A stretch of DNA of 64,000 nucleotides from Gammaproteobacteria bacterium (GTDB lineage: Bacteria > Pseudomonadota > Gammaproteobacteria > JAPPPA01). Where the stretch lies: assembly GCA_030425645.1 (NCBI GenBank), contig JAUHZK010000004.1, positions 219,583 through 283,582 on the forward strand, given 5' to 3'. The translations under genes and the position numbers were made by a program. Of the stretch, positions 50,093 to 57,814 are shown piece after piece (position 1 is the first letter of the stretch; each line of letters starts with the position of its first letter). The notes beneath the pieces are model-generated. The model searched no databases, was not told where the DNA came from, and worked only from the letters and a program-made list of their open reading frames with translations.

Positions 50093-50229
50093 TTGCCTTT
50101 CCTCTTTCTATGGTTAAAAAGTCAGAGAGGCACAGGCCGACCGCTTGGAGCATTGACAGCCCCAAGAAAATGGTTAAGCTAGGTAATTCGAACTCACGCA
50201 GCTTTCTCTGATTGATGCGTAAAAAACAG

Positions 50230-50265
50230 AAGCCCCGTGCTCTCGCCAGAGCACGGGGCTTTTTT
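50230..50265. terminator. bidirectional intrinsic terminator upstream of tnsAB
   Basis: A 13-bp stem AGCCCCGTGCTCT/AGAGCACGGGGCT with CGCC loop has T runs on both strands. It ends the small HTH gene transcript and insulates tnsAB, which therefore needs a promoter within 50093-50229. Confidence 0.88.
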
Positions 50266-50272
50266 AGTTAAC

Positions 50273-50473
50273 TCACGTCTTTTTCTCTTTTGGGTCTGGT
50301 TTGATGCCTAATGCCACGGCAATCCGATGAGATTCACCGCGTTTGTATTTTGATAATCCATTTAGCACGTTATAGACCAGGTGTTTTTTGTAACCGTGGT
50401 CTCTGGCCCATTGCGCGACAGAGGTTCCTTGGGCTTCAAACTGGGCTTTGATTTCGTCAGGTGTGCTAATCAT
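50273..50473 (-). CDS. small helix-turn-helix protein, BcepMu gp16-like
   Basis: The 66-residue protein (TPDEIKAQFEAQGTSVAQWA, then RDHGYKKHLVYNVLNGLSKY) resembles the BcepMu gp16 group of DNA-binding proteins from transposable phages. The closing GESHRIAVALGIK is typical. It is divergent from the XRE repressor gene across an AT-rich control region. Likely a small Ner/Cro-like switch for the element. Confidence 0.72.
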   Translation of the reverse strand: MISTPDEIKAQFEAQGTSVAQWARDHGYKKHLVYNVLNGLSKYKRGESHRIAVALGIKPDPKEKKT

Positions 50474-50564
50474 TGTCTATATATTTAATATAATAGATAT
50501 ATATGTAATATAATGTGATATTATGTAATTACAGATTAAGTGCTATTAATGCAAGGTTATTGGA
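50474..50564. promoter_or_regulatory. AT-rich divergent promoter/operator region
   Basis: This 91-bp gap repeats TAATATAAT-type sequences, among them TTTAATATAATAG, GTAATATAATG and GATATTATG. Repeated AT-rich units between two divergent regulators suggest shared operators and two promoters, like the control regions of transposable phages. Confidence 0.55.
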
Positions 50565-50951
50565 ATGGTGGCTAGGATGCAAGTGGTATCAAACGCTAGT
50601 CCCAAAGCCGACAGGCTTCGACAGGAAAGGGTGCGCCTTGGTTTGACTCAAGCCGAGATGGGGCTGATTGGTGGGGTGAAAACGCCGACCCAGTCCATGT
50701 ATGAGCGCAGTGCCTCATCTCCTACTTGGGATTACTTAGATGCCATCGCTCAGGCTGGCGTTGATGTTTCTTACGTTCTTTTTGGTAAGAAAAGCAGTAT
50801 GCATCAGACGCTAGACGAAAATATTGTGCGGGCTGCTCTTCAAGCGCTAAGAAACGTGAGTAAGGAATTGGATCCTTCCAAGGCGATGTCTTTGGAAAGC
50901 GAAACAAAGGCATTCGTGGAGATGTACAAGCTTGCAACAGGTCAAGAATAA
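50565..50951 (+). CDS. XRE-family repressor
   Basis: The 128-residue protein has an N-terminal helix-turn-helix (RLRQERVRLGLTQAEMGLIG, SMYERSASSPTWDYLDAIAQ) followed by DVSYVLFGKK, typical of phage-type XRE repressors. AAGG sits 8-9 bp ahead of the ATG at 50565. Probably represses its own promoter and that of the divergent small HTH gene, and so controls the transposon. Confidence 0.82.
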   Translation: MVARMQVVSNASPKADRLRQERVRLGLTQAEMGLIGGVKTPTQSMYERSASSPTWDYLDAIAQAGVDVSYVLFGKKSSMHQTLDENIVRAALQALRNVSKELDPSKAMSLESETKAFVEMYKLATGQE

Positions 50952-51480
50952 GGATGATTCGTTTCTAGCCAAATATTTGACAGGAGTTTTGCGAGGCTGG
51001 ACCCAAAGTGGTTTTATACCTGTTGAAGAACAGCAAGTAGACGAAGCTGTAGATCACGCGCGGAGATCGGGGCTTGTGGGACTGGTTTTCTATTTGGTGC
51101 TTGGGCTGGTTTTGATATTTTCATATGCCGTTGCGGCCGTCGCCCTAATTACACTGAAAGATGCATCTACATACGTCGTCTTTGCTAGCGCGAATTTCGT
51201 CATTTATTCGGCGCTTTACGTGCACGTCTCCCGGAAGACAAAGAAAATATTGAGTTATTCGGCCGATGCGAGTGACGAGGTTAGGGTGATGCTGAATCTC
51301 ATTGCAAACCTTATCCATATGGCTGTTGGGATTTCATATGCAACTTGTATTGTTTTCTCCGCGCTCGTTCCTAGTCTATTGTTTGGTTCTCTTGGTTATT
51401 CGTTCGGCACCGTTCTGATTGCGCTTCTGGTGCTCTTTTTCTTTTGCTATCGGTTTGATAATTACAATCACGCCCGGTGA
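50932..51480 (+). CDS. four-helix membrane protein of unknown function
   Basis: The 182-residue protein would begin with TTG at 50932, overlapping the end of the XRE gene by 20 bp, so translation is probably coupled. After a soluble head (1-45) four membrane helices follow in two pairs (about 47-75, 78-98, 120-145, 150-172). No family recognised. Membrane partners beside repressors in defence islands sometimes act as effectors or modulators, but nothing here proves that. The start is the weakest point. Confidence 0.55.
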   Translation: MQQVKNKDDSFLAKYLTGVLRGWTQSGFIPVEEQQVDEAVDHARRSGLVGLVFYLVLGLVLIFSYAVAAVALITLKDASTYVVFASANFVIYSALYVHVSRKTKKILSYSADASDEVRVMLNLIANLIHMAVGISYATCIVFSALVPSLLFGSLGYSFGTVLIALLVLFFFCYRFDNYNHAR

Positions 51481-51648
51481 GCTTGGATGAAGTCCGCTCT
51501 AAGTAATGTCGCCACGTATCGGCATTTGTCTCGTTGTACAGACGTAAGGCTCAGGTAGCGTTAATCATAAATTCTAGAAGTGCGCCTTGCGAATCTTGTT
51601 GGTCGTAGACATCGCATCGGGCACAATGAGGTCGAAGGAGATAGTTAA

Positions 51649-53214
51649 ATGCCATTTGTCGATTGGGTCAATAAGAACCAGGCCAAAGAAAGTACCCATC
51701 GTGTTCCAGTGCACTTGCTCCAGCAGGAAGCCGTTTATGGGGACACAACCGGCCCCTATTCAGACAACCTGTTGATTCAAGGCGACAACCTGCTGGCCCT
51801 CAAAGCGTTGATGCCTGTCTATGCCGGGCGAATTAAGTGCATATTTATTGATCCACCGTATAACACTCAAAGCGCGTTTGCGCATTACGATGACAAGCTG
51901 GAGCATAGCCAGTGGTTAAGCATGATGTACCCCCGTCTGGTCTTGCTGCGTGAACTGCTCAGCGAGGATGGCAGCATCTGGGTAACCCTGGACGACAACG
52001 AAGCACACTACTGCAAGGTGCTTATGGACGAAGTGTTCGCGCGTAAAAATTTTATCGGTACCGCGACCTGGCAGAAAACGACCAGCGTCCACAACAACGC
52101 CACGCAGTTTTCCTCAGCAACAGATTTCGTTCTGGGTTATGCGCGAGACAGTGAATCCTTCAGTATGGGACGAGTTCCCCGGTCAGAGCGCAATTTAACC
52201 GACTATTCCAATCAAGACGACGATCCGCGAGGACTCTGGAGCACGAGCCCCCTCCACGTAAGTCTTACTTCTGGTCAAAGAGGTAGGCAGTACGCAAAAA
52301 CTGGAAAAAGTTCAGGATTATTCCCAATCGTCAATCCCCACGGGGAAGAAATCCTGCCACCAAGAGGACGGTGCTGGGGATACTCGGCAGACCGCATATC
52401 AGAACTAGATGCCGAAGGGAGGATTTGGTGGGGACGAGACGGGCGCAACCAGCCGCGATTGAAACGGTTTATATCCGAGCTAGATGATGGGGTAGTGCCA
52501 ACCACGCTGTGGCTCTCGGAAGACGTTGGGCACAATCAAGAAGCCAAAGCTGAAACCGCTGCCGTGCTTCAAGGAGTAGATGAGCTTTTCGCCACCCCTA
52601 AGCCCGAACGGCTGATTAGGCGTATTTTTCAAATTGCGACGGACGATGGCGACTTGGTTCTCGATTCATTTCTCGGGTCAGGCACAACCGCCGCAGTTGC
52701 ACACAAAATGGGCCGCCGATACGTTGGCATTGAAATGGGTGATCATGCCAAGACTCATTGCATACCTCGATTGGAAAAGGTCATTGCCGGAGAGCAGGGC
52801 GGCGTCAGTGAAGCGGTCGGCTGGCACGGTGGCGGCGGGTTCCGGTTCTGCGCGCTTGGAGATACAGCCTTTGATGCCGATGGCCGGATCAACCCGGATG
52901 TTCAATTCAATACTCTCGCCTCGTTCATCTGGCACTTTGAGACCGCAATGCCAGCGGCTGACACCTTCGACACCCCGTTGCTCGGTGTCCATCAAGGTAA
53001 AGCGTATTACCTACTGTACAACGGCATTCTGGGGGATAAGCGACCGAATGGAGGCAACGTACTGACTCGGGCTGTGCTCCAGATGCTTAGTGAGCTGCAC
53101 CCCCACGATGGCCCGAAGATCATCTACGGTGAGACCACCCGGCTGGGAGATTCTAGTTTGGCCGCTGAGGGAGTGACTTTCCAGCAGATCCCTTACGATA
53201 TAAAGGTACGCTGA
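51649..53214 (+). CDS. mod: type III restriction-modification methyltransferase Mod, copy 1
   Basis: The 521-residue enzyme is a beta-class adenine/cytosine-N4 DNA methyltransferase: DPPYNTQ catalytic motif (about residue 69) precedes the AdoMet-binding LDSFLGSGTTAAVAHKMG motif (about 350). GGAG lies before the ATG. The N-terminal about 140 and the C-terminal about 190 residues are nearly identical to copy 2; the central 150-335 region, the target-recognition part, is different. Each Mod should therefore methylate its own site. Type III Mod provides site specificity to Res. Confidence 0.9.
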   Translation: MPFVDWVNKNQAKESTHRVPVHLLQQEAVYGDTTGPYSDNLLIQGDNLLALKALMPVYAGRIKCIFIDPPYNTQSAFAHYDDKLEHSQWLSMMYPRLVLLRELLSEDGSIWVTLDDNEAHYCKVLMDEVFARKNFIGTATWQKTTSVHNNATQFSSATDFVLGYARDSESFSMGRVPRSERNLTDYSNQDDDPRGLWSTSPLHVSLTSGQRGRQYAKTGKSSGLFPIVNPHGEEILPPRGRCWGYSADRISELDAEGRIWWGRDGRNQPRLKRFISELDDGVVPTTLWLSEDVGHNQEAKAETAAVLQGVDELFATPKPERLIRRIFQIATDDGDLVLDSFLGSGTTAAVAHKMGRRYVGIEMGDHAKTHCIPRLEKVIAGEQGGVSEAVGWHGGGGFRFCALGDTAFDADGRINPDVQFNTLASFIWHFETAMPAADTFDTPLLGVHQGKAYYLLYNGILGDKRPNGGNVLTRAVLQMLSELHPHDGPKIIYGETTRLGDSSLAAEGVTFQQIPYDIKVR

Positions 53215-53217
53215 GGC

Positions 53218-53307
53218 ATGTTTAAACTGAAGAAATATAAAGACACGTTGCTTGCTGCTGAAATACTCATGTATTTACGGCGTGCTTTAATTGCGGGGAT
53301 AAATTGA
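53218..53307 (+). pseudogene. remnant of a res gene start between the two mod genes
   Basis: An ATG three bases after mod copy 1 opens MFKLKKYKD and stops after 29 codons. The full res gene starts MLKLKKYQD at the same distance from mod copy 2. The remnant shows that an entire mod-res unit was once duplicated or replaced here and that its res was deleted after the first codons. Confidence 0.75.
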
Positions 53308-54843
53308 ATGCCATTTGTCGACTGGGTCAATAAAAACCAGGCCAAAGCAAGTACCCATCGCGTTCCAGTGCACTTGCTCCAGCAGGAAGCCGTTTATGGG
53401 GATACAACCGGCCCCTATTCAGACAACCTGTTGATTCAAGGCGATAACCTGCTAGCCCTCAAAGCGTTGATACCTGTCTATGCCGGGCGAATTAAGTGCA
53501 TATTTATTGATCCGCCGTACAACACGCAAAGTGCGTTTGAGCATTACGACGATAAGTTGGAGCATAGTCAGTGGCTTAGCATGATGTATCCACGGCTTGT
53601 CTTGTTGCGCGAGCTTCTTGGCGAAGATGGAAGTATTTGGATCACTGCCGATGATAATGAAACGCATTACCTAAAAGTACTTTGTGACGAGGTGTTCGGA
53701 CGAGCTAATTTTGTTAGACATATTACCTGGCAAAAAAAGTACAGCGTAAGTAATAATTTTAGAGGAATAGCATCCATAACCGACCACGTTCTTGTGTATC
53801 GAAAGTCGCCCGCTTTCGCCAATCAGTTGTTGCCACGAACTGACGACGCTGCAGCACGTTACTCTAATCCGGACAACGACCCGCGAGGCCCATGGAAGGC
53901 TGTAGATTATCTAAACCAAGCGTCAATCGCCCAGCGTAAAAACCTGGTTTACGATATTGAAAACCCAATCACGGGCGAAATCGTTACCAATAAGGTTAAG
54001 GCTTGGAAATACGAGCGAACAAAACACGAAGACCACGTAAGGGAGAATAGACTTTGGTGGGGACTGAAAGGAGAAAACTCTGTACCTGCGTTGAAGCTTT
54101 TTCTTTCTGAAGTTCGAGATGGAATGACACCGCACAACTGGTGGCCTCATAGTGAGGCCGGCCATACTGATGAAGCTAAAAAAGAAAGTATCGCTTTATT
54201 TGGGGCTACGTCGGCATTTTCAACGCCGAAACCCGAGAGATTGCTACATAGAGTGCTGACATTAGCCACCCGCCCTGGTGATATTGTCCTTGATTCTTTT
54301 TTAGGTTCGGGTACTACATCGGCGGTTGCTCACAAGATGGGACGTCGTTACGTCGGTATTGAAATGGGCGATCATGCTAGGACCCATTGCGCACCGCGGT
54401 TGGAAAAAGTTATTGCCGGAGAACAGGGTGGTATCAGTAACTCGGTCAACTGGAAAGGTGGCGGCGGCTTTCGGTTCTGCAGGTTGGGAGAAGCGGCCTT
54501 CGACGTGGATGGCCGAATCAATCCAGATGTGCGATTCAATACATTGGCTTCATTCATCTGGCACTTCGAGACGGCCACACCTGCTGCTGACACCTTTGAT
54601 AAGCCATTGCTTGGAGTTCATGAAGGCAATGGCTATTACTTGCTTTATAACGGTATTTTGGGAGACAGGCGACCAGATGGCGGTAACGTGCTTACTCGGT
54701 CGGTCCTTCAAATGTTGAAGGAACAGTACCCCCATGAAGGGCCGAAGGTTATCTATGGGGAAACCACACGGTTAGGTGACGCCAGCTTGGCTGCTGAAGG
54801 CGTGACCTTTCAGCAAATCCCCTATGACATAAAGGTACGGTGA
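53308..54843 (+). CDS. mod: type III restriction-modification methyltransferase Mod, copy 2
   Basis: The 511-residue second Mod has the same DPPYNTQ and LDSFLGSGTTSAVAHKMG motifs as copy 1 but a different, more AT-rich centre (about residues 140-325), so it should recognise another sequence. It ends 4 bp before the res start and is the mod most likely co-translated with res. Both mods could in turn partner with the single Res. Confidence 0.9.
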   Translation: MPFVDWVNKNQAKASTHRVPVHLLQQEAVYGDTTGPYSDNLLIQGDNLLALKALIPVYAGRIKCIFIDPPYNTQSAFEHYDDKLEHSQWLSMMYPRLVLLRELLGEDGSIWITADDNETHYLKVLCDEVFGRANFVRHITWQKKYSVSNNFRGIASITDHVLVYRKSPAFANQLLPRTDDAAARYSNPDNDPRGPWKAVDYLNQASIAQRKNLVYDIENPITGEIVTNKVKAWKYERTKHEDHVRENRLWWGLKGENSVPALKLFLSEVRDGMTPHNWWPHSEAGHTDEAKKESIALFGATSAFSTPKPERLLHRVLTLATRPGDIVLDSFLGSGTTSAVAHKMGRRYVGIEMGDHARTHCAPRLEKVIAGEQGGISNSVNWKGGGGFRFCRLGEAAFDVDGRINPDVRFNTLASFIWHFETATPAADTFDKPLLGVHEGNGYYLLYNGILGDRRPDGGNVLTRSVLQMLKEQYPHEGPKVIYGETTRLGDASLAAEGVTFQQIPYDIKVR

Positions 54844-54847
54844 GGTC

Positions 54848-57529
54848 ATGTTAAAGCTAAAAAAATATCAGGACGATGCGCTAGCAACGTTGCGCGAGTA
54901 CTTGCAACTGTGCCAGAGCCGGTTGCCGGCTGAAGCCTTCAATGCTTCCTTGGTGGCACAAGGTCGATCACATCCATATCAGGAGGCGTTTGAGGGTGTC
55001 CCGACAGTCTGCCTTAGAGTACCCACTGGAGGCGGGAAAACACTTTTGGCGTCACATGCAGTTGCACTGGCGGGGGCAACCGTGTTGGGAACCGATGCGC
55101 CCGTTGCCTTATGGTTGACTCCATCTGACGCGATTCGAACCCAGACAATGGAGGCGCTCAGCAATGCTCGTCATCCGTATCGGCAGGCATTGGCCAAACA
55201 TTATGGCGAGCGTGTGCAGGTTTGTGATCTAGAAAGCTTACAGACTATTGGGCCGCAGGATGTCGGGCGGACATGCATTATTGTTGTCTCTACCATTCAG
55301 GCGTTCAATGTCACAAATACGGCAACGCGAAATGTGTACTCATTCTTCGAGGAGTTAGCGCCCCATTTTGATGATTTGCATGAGCATGAGATCGAAGGTC
55401 TGGACAAAGTTACCGAAGCAGACCTCGAACACCAGCCGTACCTAACGGCTTCCGATGTGGGGCGAGTCAAGTACTCGGTGGCTAACTGGCTGAACAGGCA
55501 GCAGCCTGTGGTTATCGTTGATGAAGCCCACAATAATCGCACTCATCGATTTTTTAATTCGTTGGGACGCATGAACCCGGGTTGCGTTATTGAGCTTACT
55601 GCTACGCCTGTCCCTACCAATAACGTGCTATATCACGTAGCCGCATCCGAGCTAAAAGCAGAGGATATGATCAAGCTTCCGATCGTGCTGGTAGAGCACC
55701 CGACCGGGTGGCAAGGCTGTCTGCATGATGCCCACCTGACACGTAAAAAACTTGAGGATGAAGCCTTAGCTGAAGATGACTATGTGCGGCCCATCATGTT
55801 GATTCAGGCAGAACCTAAAAACGGCACGGCGACAGTCGAGGTGGTCAAGCAGTATTTACTTGACGAGCTTAATATCTCAGAAGATCGAATTGCCATTGCT
55901 ACTGGCAGCCAGAAAGAGTTGGATGGAGTGGATCTGTTCGACCCTTCCTGTCCTGTTCGATTTGTGATTACTGTGGAAGCGCTTAAAGAAGGTTGGGATT
56001 GCCCGTTCGCCTACGTATTGGCTTCCCTTCAATCAGTAAACTCGGCCAAAGATGTAGAGCAGCTATTGGGTCGAGTGTTGCGCATGCCCTATGCATCTGC
56101 TCGGAAGCAAGGGTCACTAAACAAAGCTTATGCTCACATTGTTGCGGCCAACTTTGCTGAGGCGGCCTCTACGTTGAAGGATCGCATGGTTCAGAATATG
56201 GGTTTTGAGCGCTATGAAGCCGCGGGAGTGGTAGTTCAGCCAAAACAACAAGAGGTGGAGCTGACCGGAGGTGGAAGTGCTGTCTCGGCGTTGGCACCGT
56301 CCGCTCCTGACTGTCATATCCAACTACCGTCAATGCCGGACACACAATACTGGCCAGAGGAGATCAAGGCCAAGGTCGATATTCGAGAAACATCAGCTGG
56401 CGCTACAGTATTAATTCAAAGCAGTGCAACCAGCCAGGAACTAGAGCAGGCAGAGCAGTTTATTACTCAAGCGATTTCGCCTCGTAAGCGAGAAGAGGTC
56501 GCGGCTCAATTTAACGACTATCGGGCTACCCGTAGGGCGATGGGCGCTCCAGAGCGCTTAGGTGTGAGTTTTGCGTCAGTTCCACAGTTATGCCTGGAGC
56601 TTGACGGTCATTTGGAGCTAGTTGAGCGTGAAACCCTTGCCCAACTTGGGGATTGGGACTTAAGTAGTCAAAGTGTGCAACTAGAAGGTTTCGCTATTAG
56701 CGAAGAGGCTCGAGCTTTTGAAATCAGGTTGCGAAATGAAAATATTACGTATACGGCAACTGATACTCGGCAGCTAAGCCTTAATGACATCGCCAGTAAT
56801 GTTAGCGAGCAGGACTTGGTGCGATGGTTGGATCGCGAAACTCGCAAGCCATACGTTATGCAAACACAGCTTCAGGGCTATTTAGTCAAGATGTTGCGGC
56901 ATTTAATGGCAGACAAAGGTTTTACTTTGACTCAGCTTGTTCGAGCGAAGCATGTTCTAGCTCGTGCCATTAGTGATGAAATCATTCGATTGCGTGAAGA
57001 AGCTATTAAGCAAGGCTTTCAGGGGGCGTTGTTTGAGATGGTTGCGCCACCTGTTGATAAGGCGCTTAATTTTGCTTTTCAGTACAAGCCCGGGCAGTAC
57101 CCTGCTCGTAACCTATATCAAGGTAGTTATGAGTTCCAGAAACACTATTACCCTATGATTCACGATCTGAGGGAGAAAAAGGCCAACGGGCATGATGCAG
57201 AGGAGTTTATATGTGCCCGTGCACTTGATGCTCATCCTAAAGTCAAGCAGTGGGTCCGCAATATTGAGAAACAGGAACGACTTTCATTTTGGCTGCCGGT
57301 TTCCACTGGATACTTTTATCCGGATTTTGTCGCTGAGTTAGAAGATGGCAGAGTGTTGGTGGTGGAGTACAAGGGCGAACATTTAGTAACCGCTGATGAT
57401 GCTAGAGAAAAACGGCAGGTGGGTGAGCAGTGGGAAAGTTCAAATCAAGATGGTTGTCTATTTTTGTTCGCCGTAGAAGACGATCAAGGTCGCGATGTGA
57501 TTAAGCAAATCAACGACAAAATTGGCTAG
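54848..57529 (+). CDS. res: type III restriction endonuclease subunit Res
   Basis: The 893-residue subunit is a DEAD/DEAH translocase fused to a nuclease: Walker A VPTGGGKTLLASH (about 58-70), DEAH box IVDEAHNNRTHRF, TATPVP motif, VEALKEGWDCPFAYV, motif VI LLGRVLRMPYA, and a C-terminal PD-ExK site (YPDFVAELEDGRVLVVEYKG, about 822-842). It cleaves unmodified DNA when in complex with Mod. Gene is intact, last in the mod-res unit, 138 bp from the transposon's right terminus. Confidence 0.92.
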   Translation: MLKLKKYQDDALATLREYLQLCQSRLPAEAFNASLVAQGRSHPYQEAFEGVPTVCLRVPTGGGKTLLASHAVALAGATVLGTDAPVALWLTPSDAIRTQTMEALSNARHPYRQALAKHYGERVQVCDLESLQTIGPQDVGRTCIIVVSTIQAFNVTNTATRNVYSFFEELAPHFDDLHEHEIEGLDKVTEADLEHQPYLTASDVGRVKYSVANWLNRQQPVVIVDEAHNNRTHRFFNSLGRMNPGCVIELTATPVPTNNVLYHVAASELKAEDMIKLPIVLVEHPTGWQGCLHDAHLTRKKLEDEALAEDDYVRPIMLIQAEPKNGTATVEVVKQYLLDELNISEDRIAIATGSQKELDGVDLFDPSCPVRFVITVEALKEGWDCPFAYVLASLQSVNSAKDVEQLLGRVLRMPYASARKQGSLNKAYAHIVAANFAEAASTLKDRMVQNMGFERYEAAGVVVQPKQQEVELTGGGSAVSALAPSAPDCHIQLPSMPDTQYWPEEIKAKVDIRETSAGATVLIQSSATSQELEQAEQFITQAISPRKREEVAAQFNDYRATRRAMGAPERLGVSFASVPQLCLELDGHLELVERETLAQLGDWDLSSQSVQLEGFAISEEARAFEIRLRNENITYTATDTRQLSLNDIASNVSEQDLVRWLDRETRKPYVMQTQLQGYLVKMLRHLMADKGFTLTQLVRAKHVLARAISDEIIRLREEAIKQGFQGALFEMVAPPVDKALNFAFQYKPGQYPARNLYQGSYEFQKHYYPMIHDLREKKANGHDAEEFICARALDAHPKVKQWVRNIEKQERLSFWLPVSTGYFYPDFVAELEDGRVLVVEYKGEHLVTADDAREKRQVGEQWESSNQDGCLFLFAVEDDQGRDVIKQINDKIG

Positions 57530-57601
57530 TAAGCTTCGTGGTTCTTCTGGGTGAGGAATCGCGGTTTTCGTTATTGATAGTGGGGTAGCTTGGGTCAGAT
57601 T

Positions 57602-57667
57602 GTCTTAACTTATGCGCCCGCGGGATCATAAACTGAGATTATGTCTCAACTTATGCTCCCGCGCACA
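57602..57667 (-). repeat. right transposon end with TnsB-site-like motifs
   Basis: Read leftward from 57667 the end starts TGTGCGCGGGAGCATAAGTT followed by GAGAC; a second copy (GCGGGCGCATAAGTTAAGAC) lies at 57602-57621. A third, inverted and weaker copy, GGGATCATAAACTGAGAT, lies between them (57622-57638). Confidence 0.83.
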
Positions 57668-57669
57668 AT

Positions 57670-57682
57670 TTCCAAAGGCTTT
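57670..57682 (-). terminator. proximal half of the split tRNA-Ile terminator
   Basis: TTCCAAAGGCTTT here is the promoter-near arm of the tRNA-Ile terminator stem; its partner lies at 40792-40804 on the far side of the transposon. Confidence 0.85.
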
Positions 57683-57690
57683 GAGAGTGT

Positions 57691-57767
<77 letters not shown>

Positions 57768-57774
57768 GAAATAG

Positions 57775-57800
57775 CGCCAAATTCTAGCAGGAATTTGGCG
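57775..57800 (-). terminator. hairpin between rpoD and tRNA-Ile
   Basis: A perfect CGCCAAATTC/GAATTTGGCG stem with a six-base loop lies 15 bp past the rpoD stop. No long T run follows, so it may be a weak terminator or a processing hairpin. Confidence 0.55.
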
Positions 57801-57814
57801 TGATTCGTTGCGGC

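Larger units (their letters stand above)
40811..57667. mobile_element. Tn7-like transposon with TnsAB fusion, inserted in the tRNA-Ile terminator
   Basis: The 16,857-bp element begins TGTGCGCGGGAGCATAAGTT and ends with the inverse complement of the same 20 bases. More copies of the motif lie inside each end, as with TnsB binding sites. ATTT directly flanks both termini, consistent with a short target duplication, though the usual 5-bp duplication is not perfect (GATTT against ATTTC). The right terminus is 23 bp downstream of the chromosomal tRNA-Ile(CAU). Contents: TnsAB, TnsC, TniQ, an intron-containing tRNA-Ile, type III restriction-modification, AlbA/TrlF genes and phage-like regulators. 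Confidence 0.88.

Noticed and set aside
51587-51775. Short frame overlapping the start of mod copy 1
   Set aside because: It runs in another frame through the conserved mod N-terminus and is a shadow.
57530-57601. Small RNA or gene between res and the right transposon end
   Set aside because: Only 70 bp, no start codon with ribosome site and no stable fold seen.
40806-57672. Perfect 5-bp target-site duplication
   Set aside because: The flanks are GATTT and ATTTC; only ATTT is shared, so a perfect 5-bp duplication cannot be claimed.
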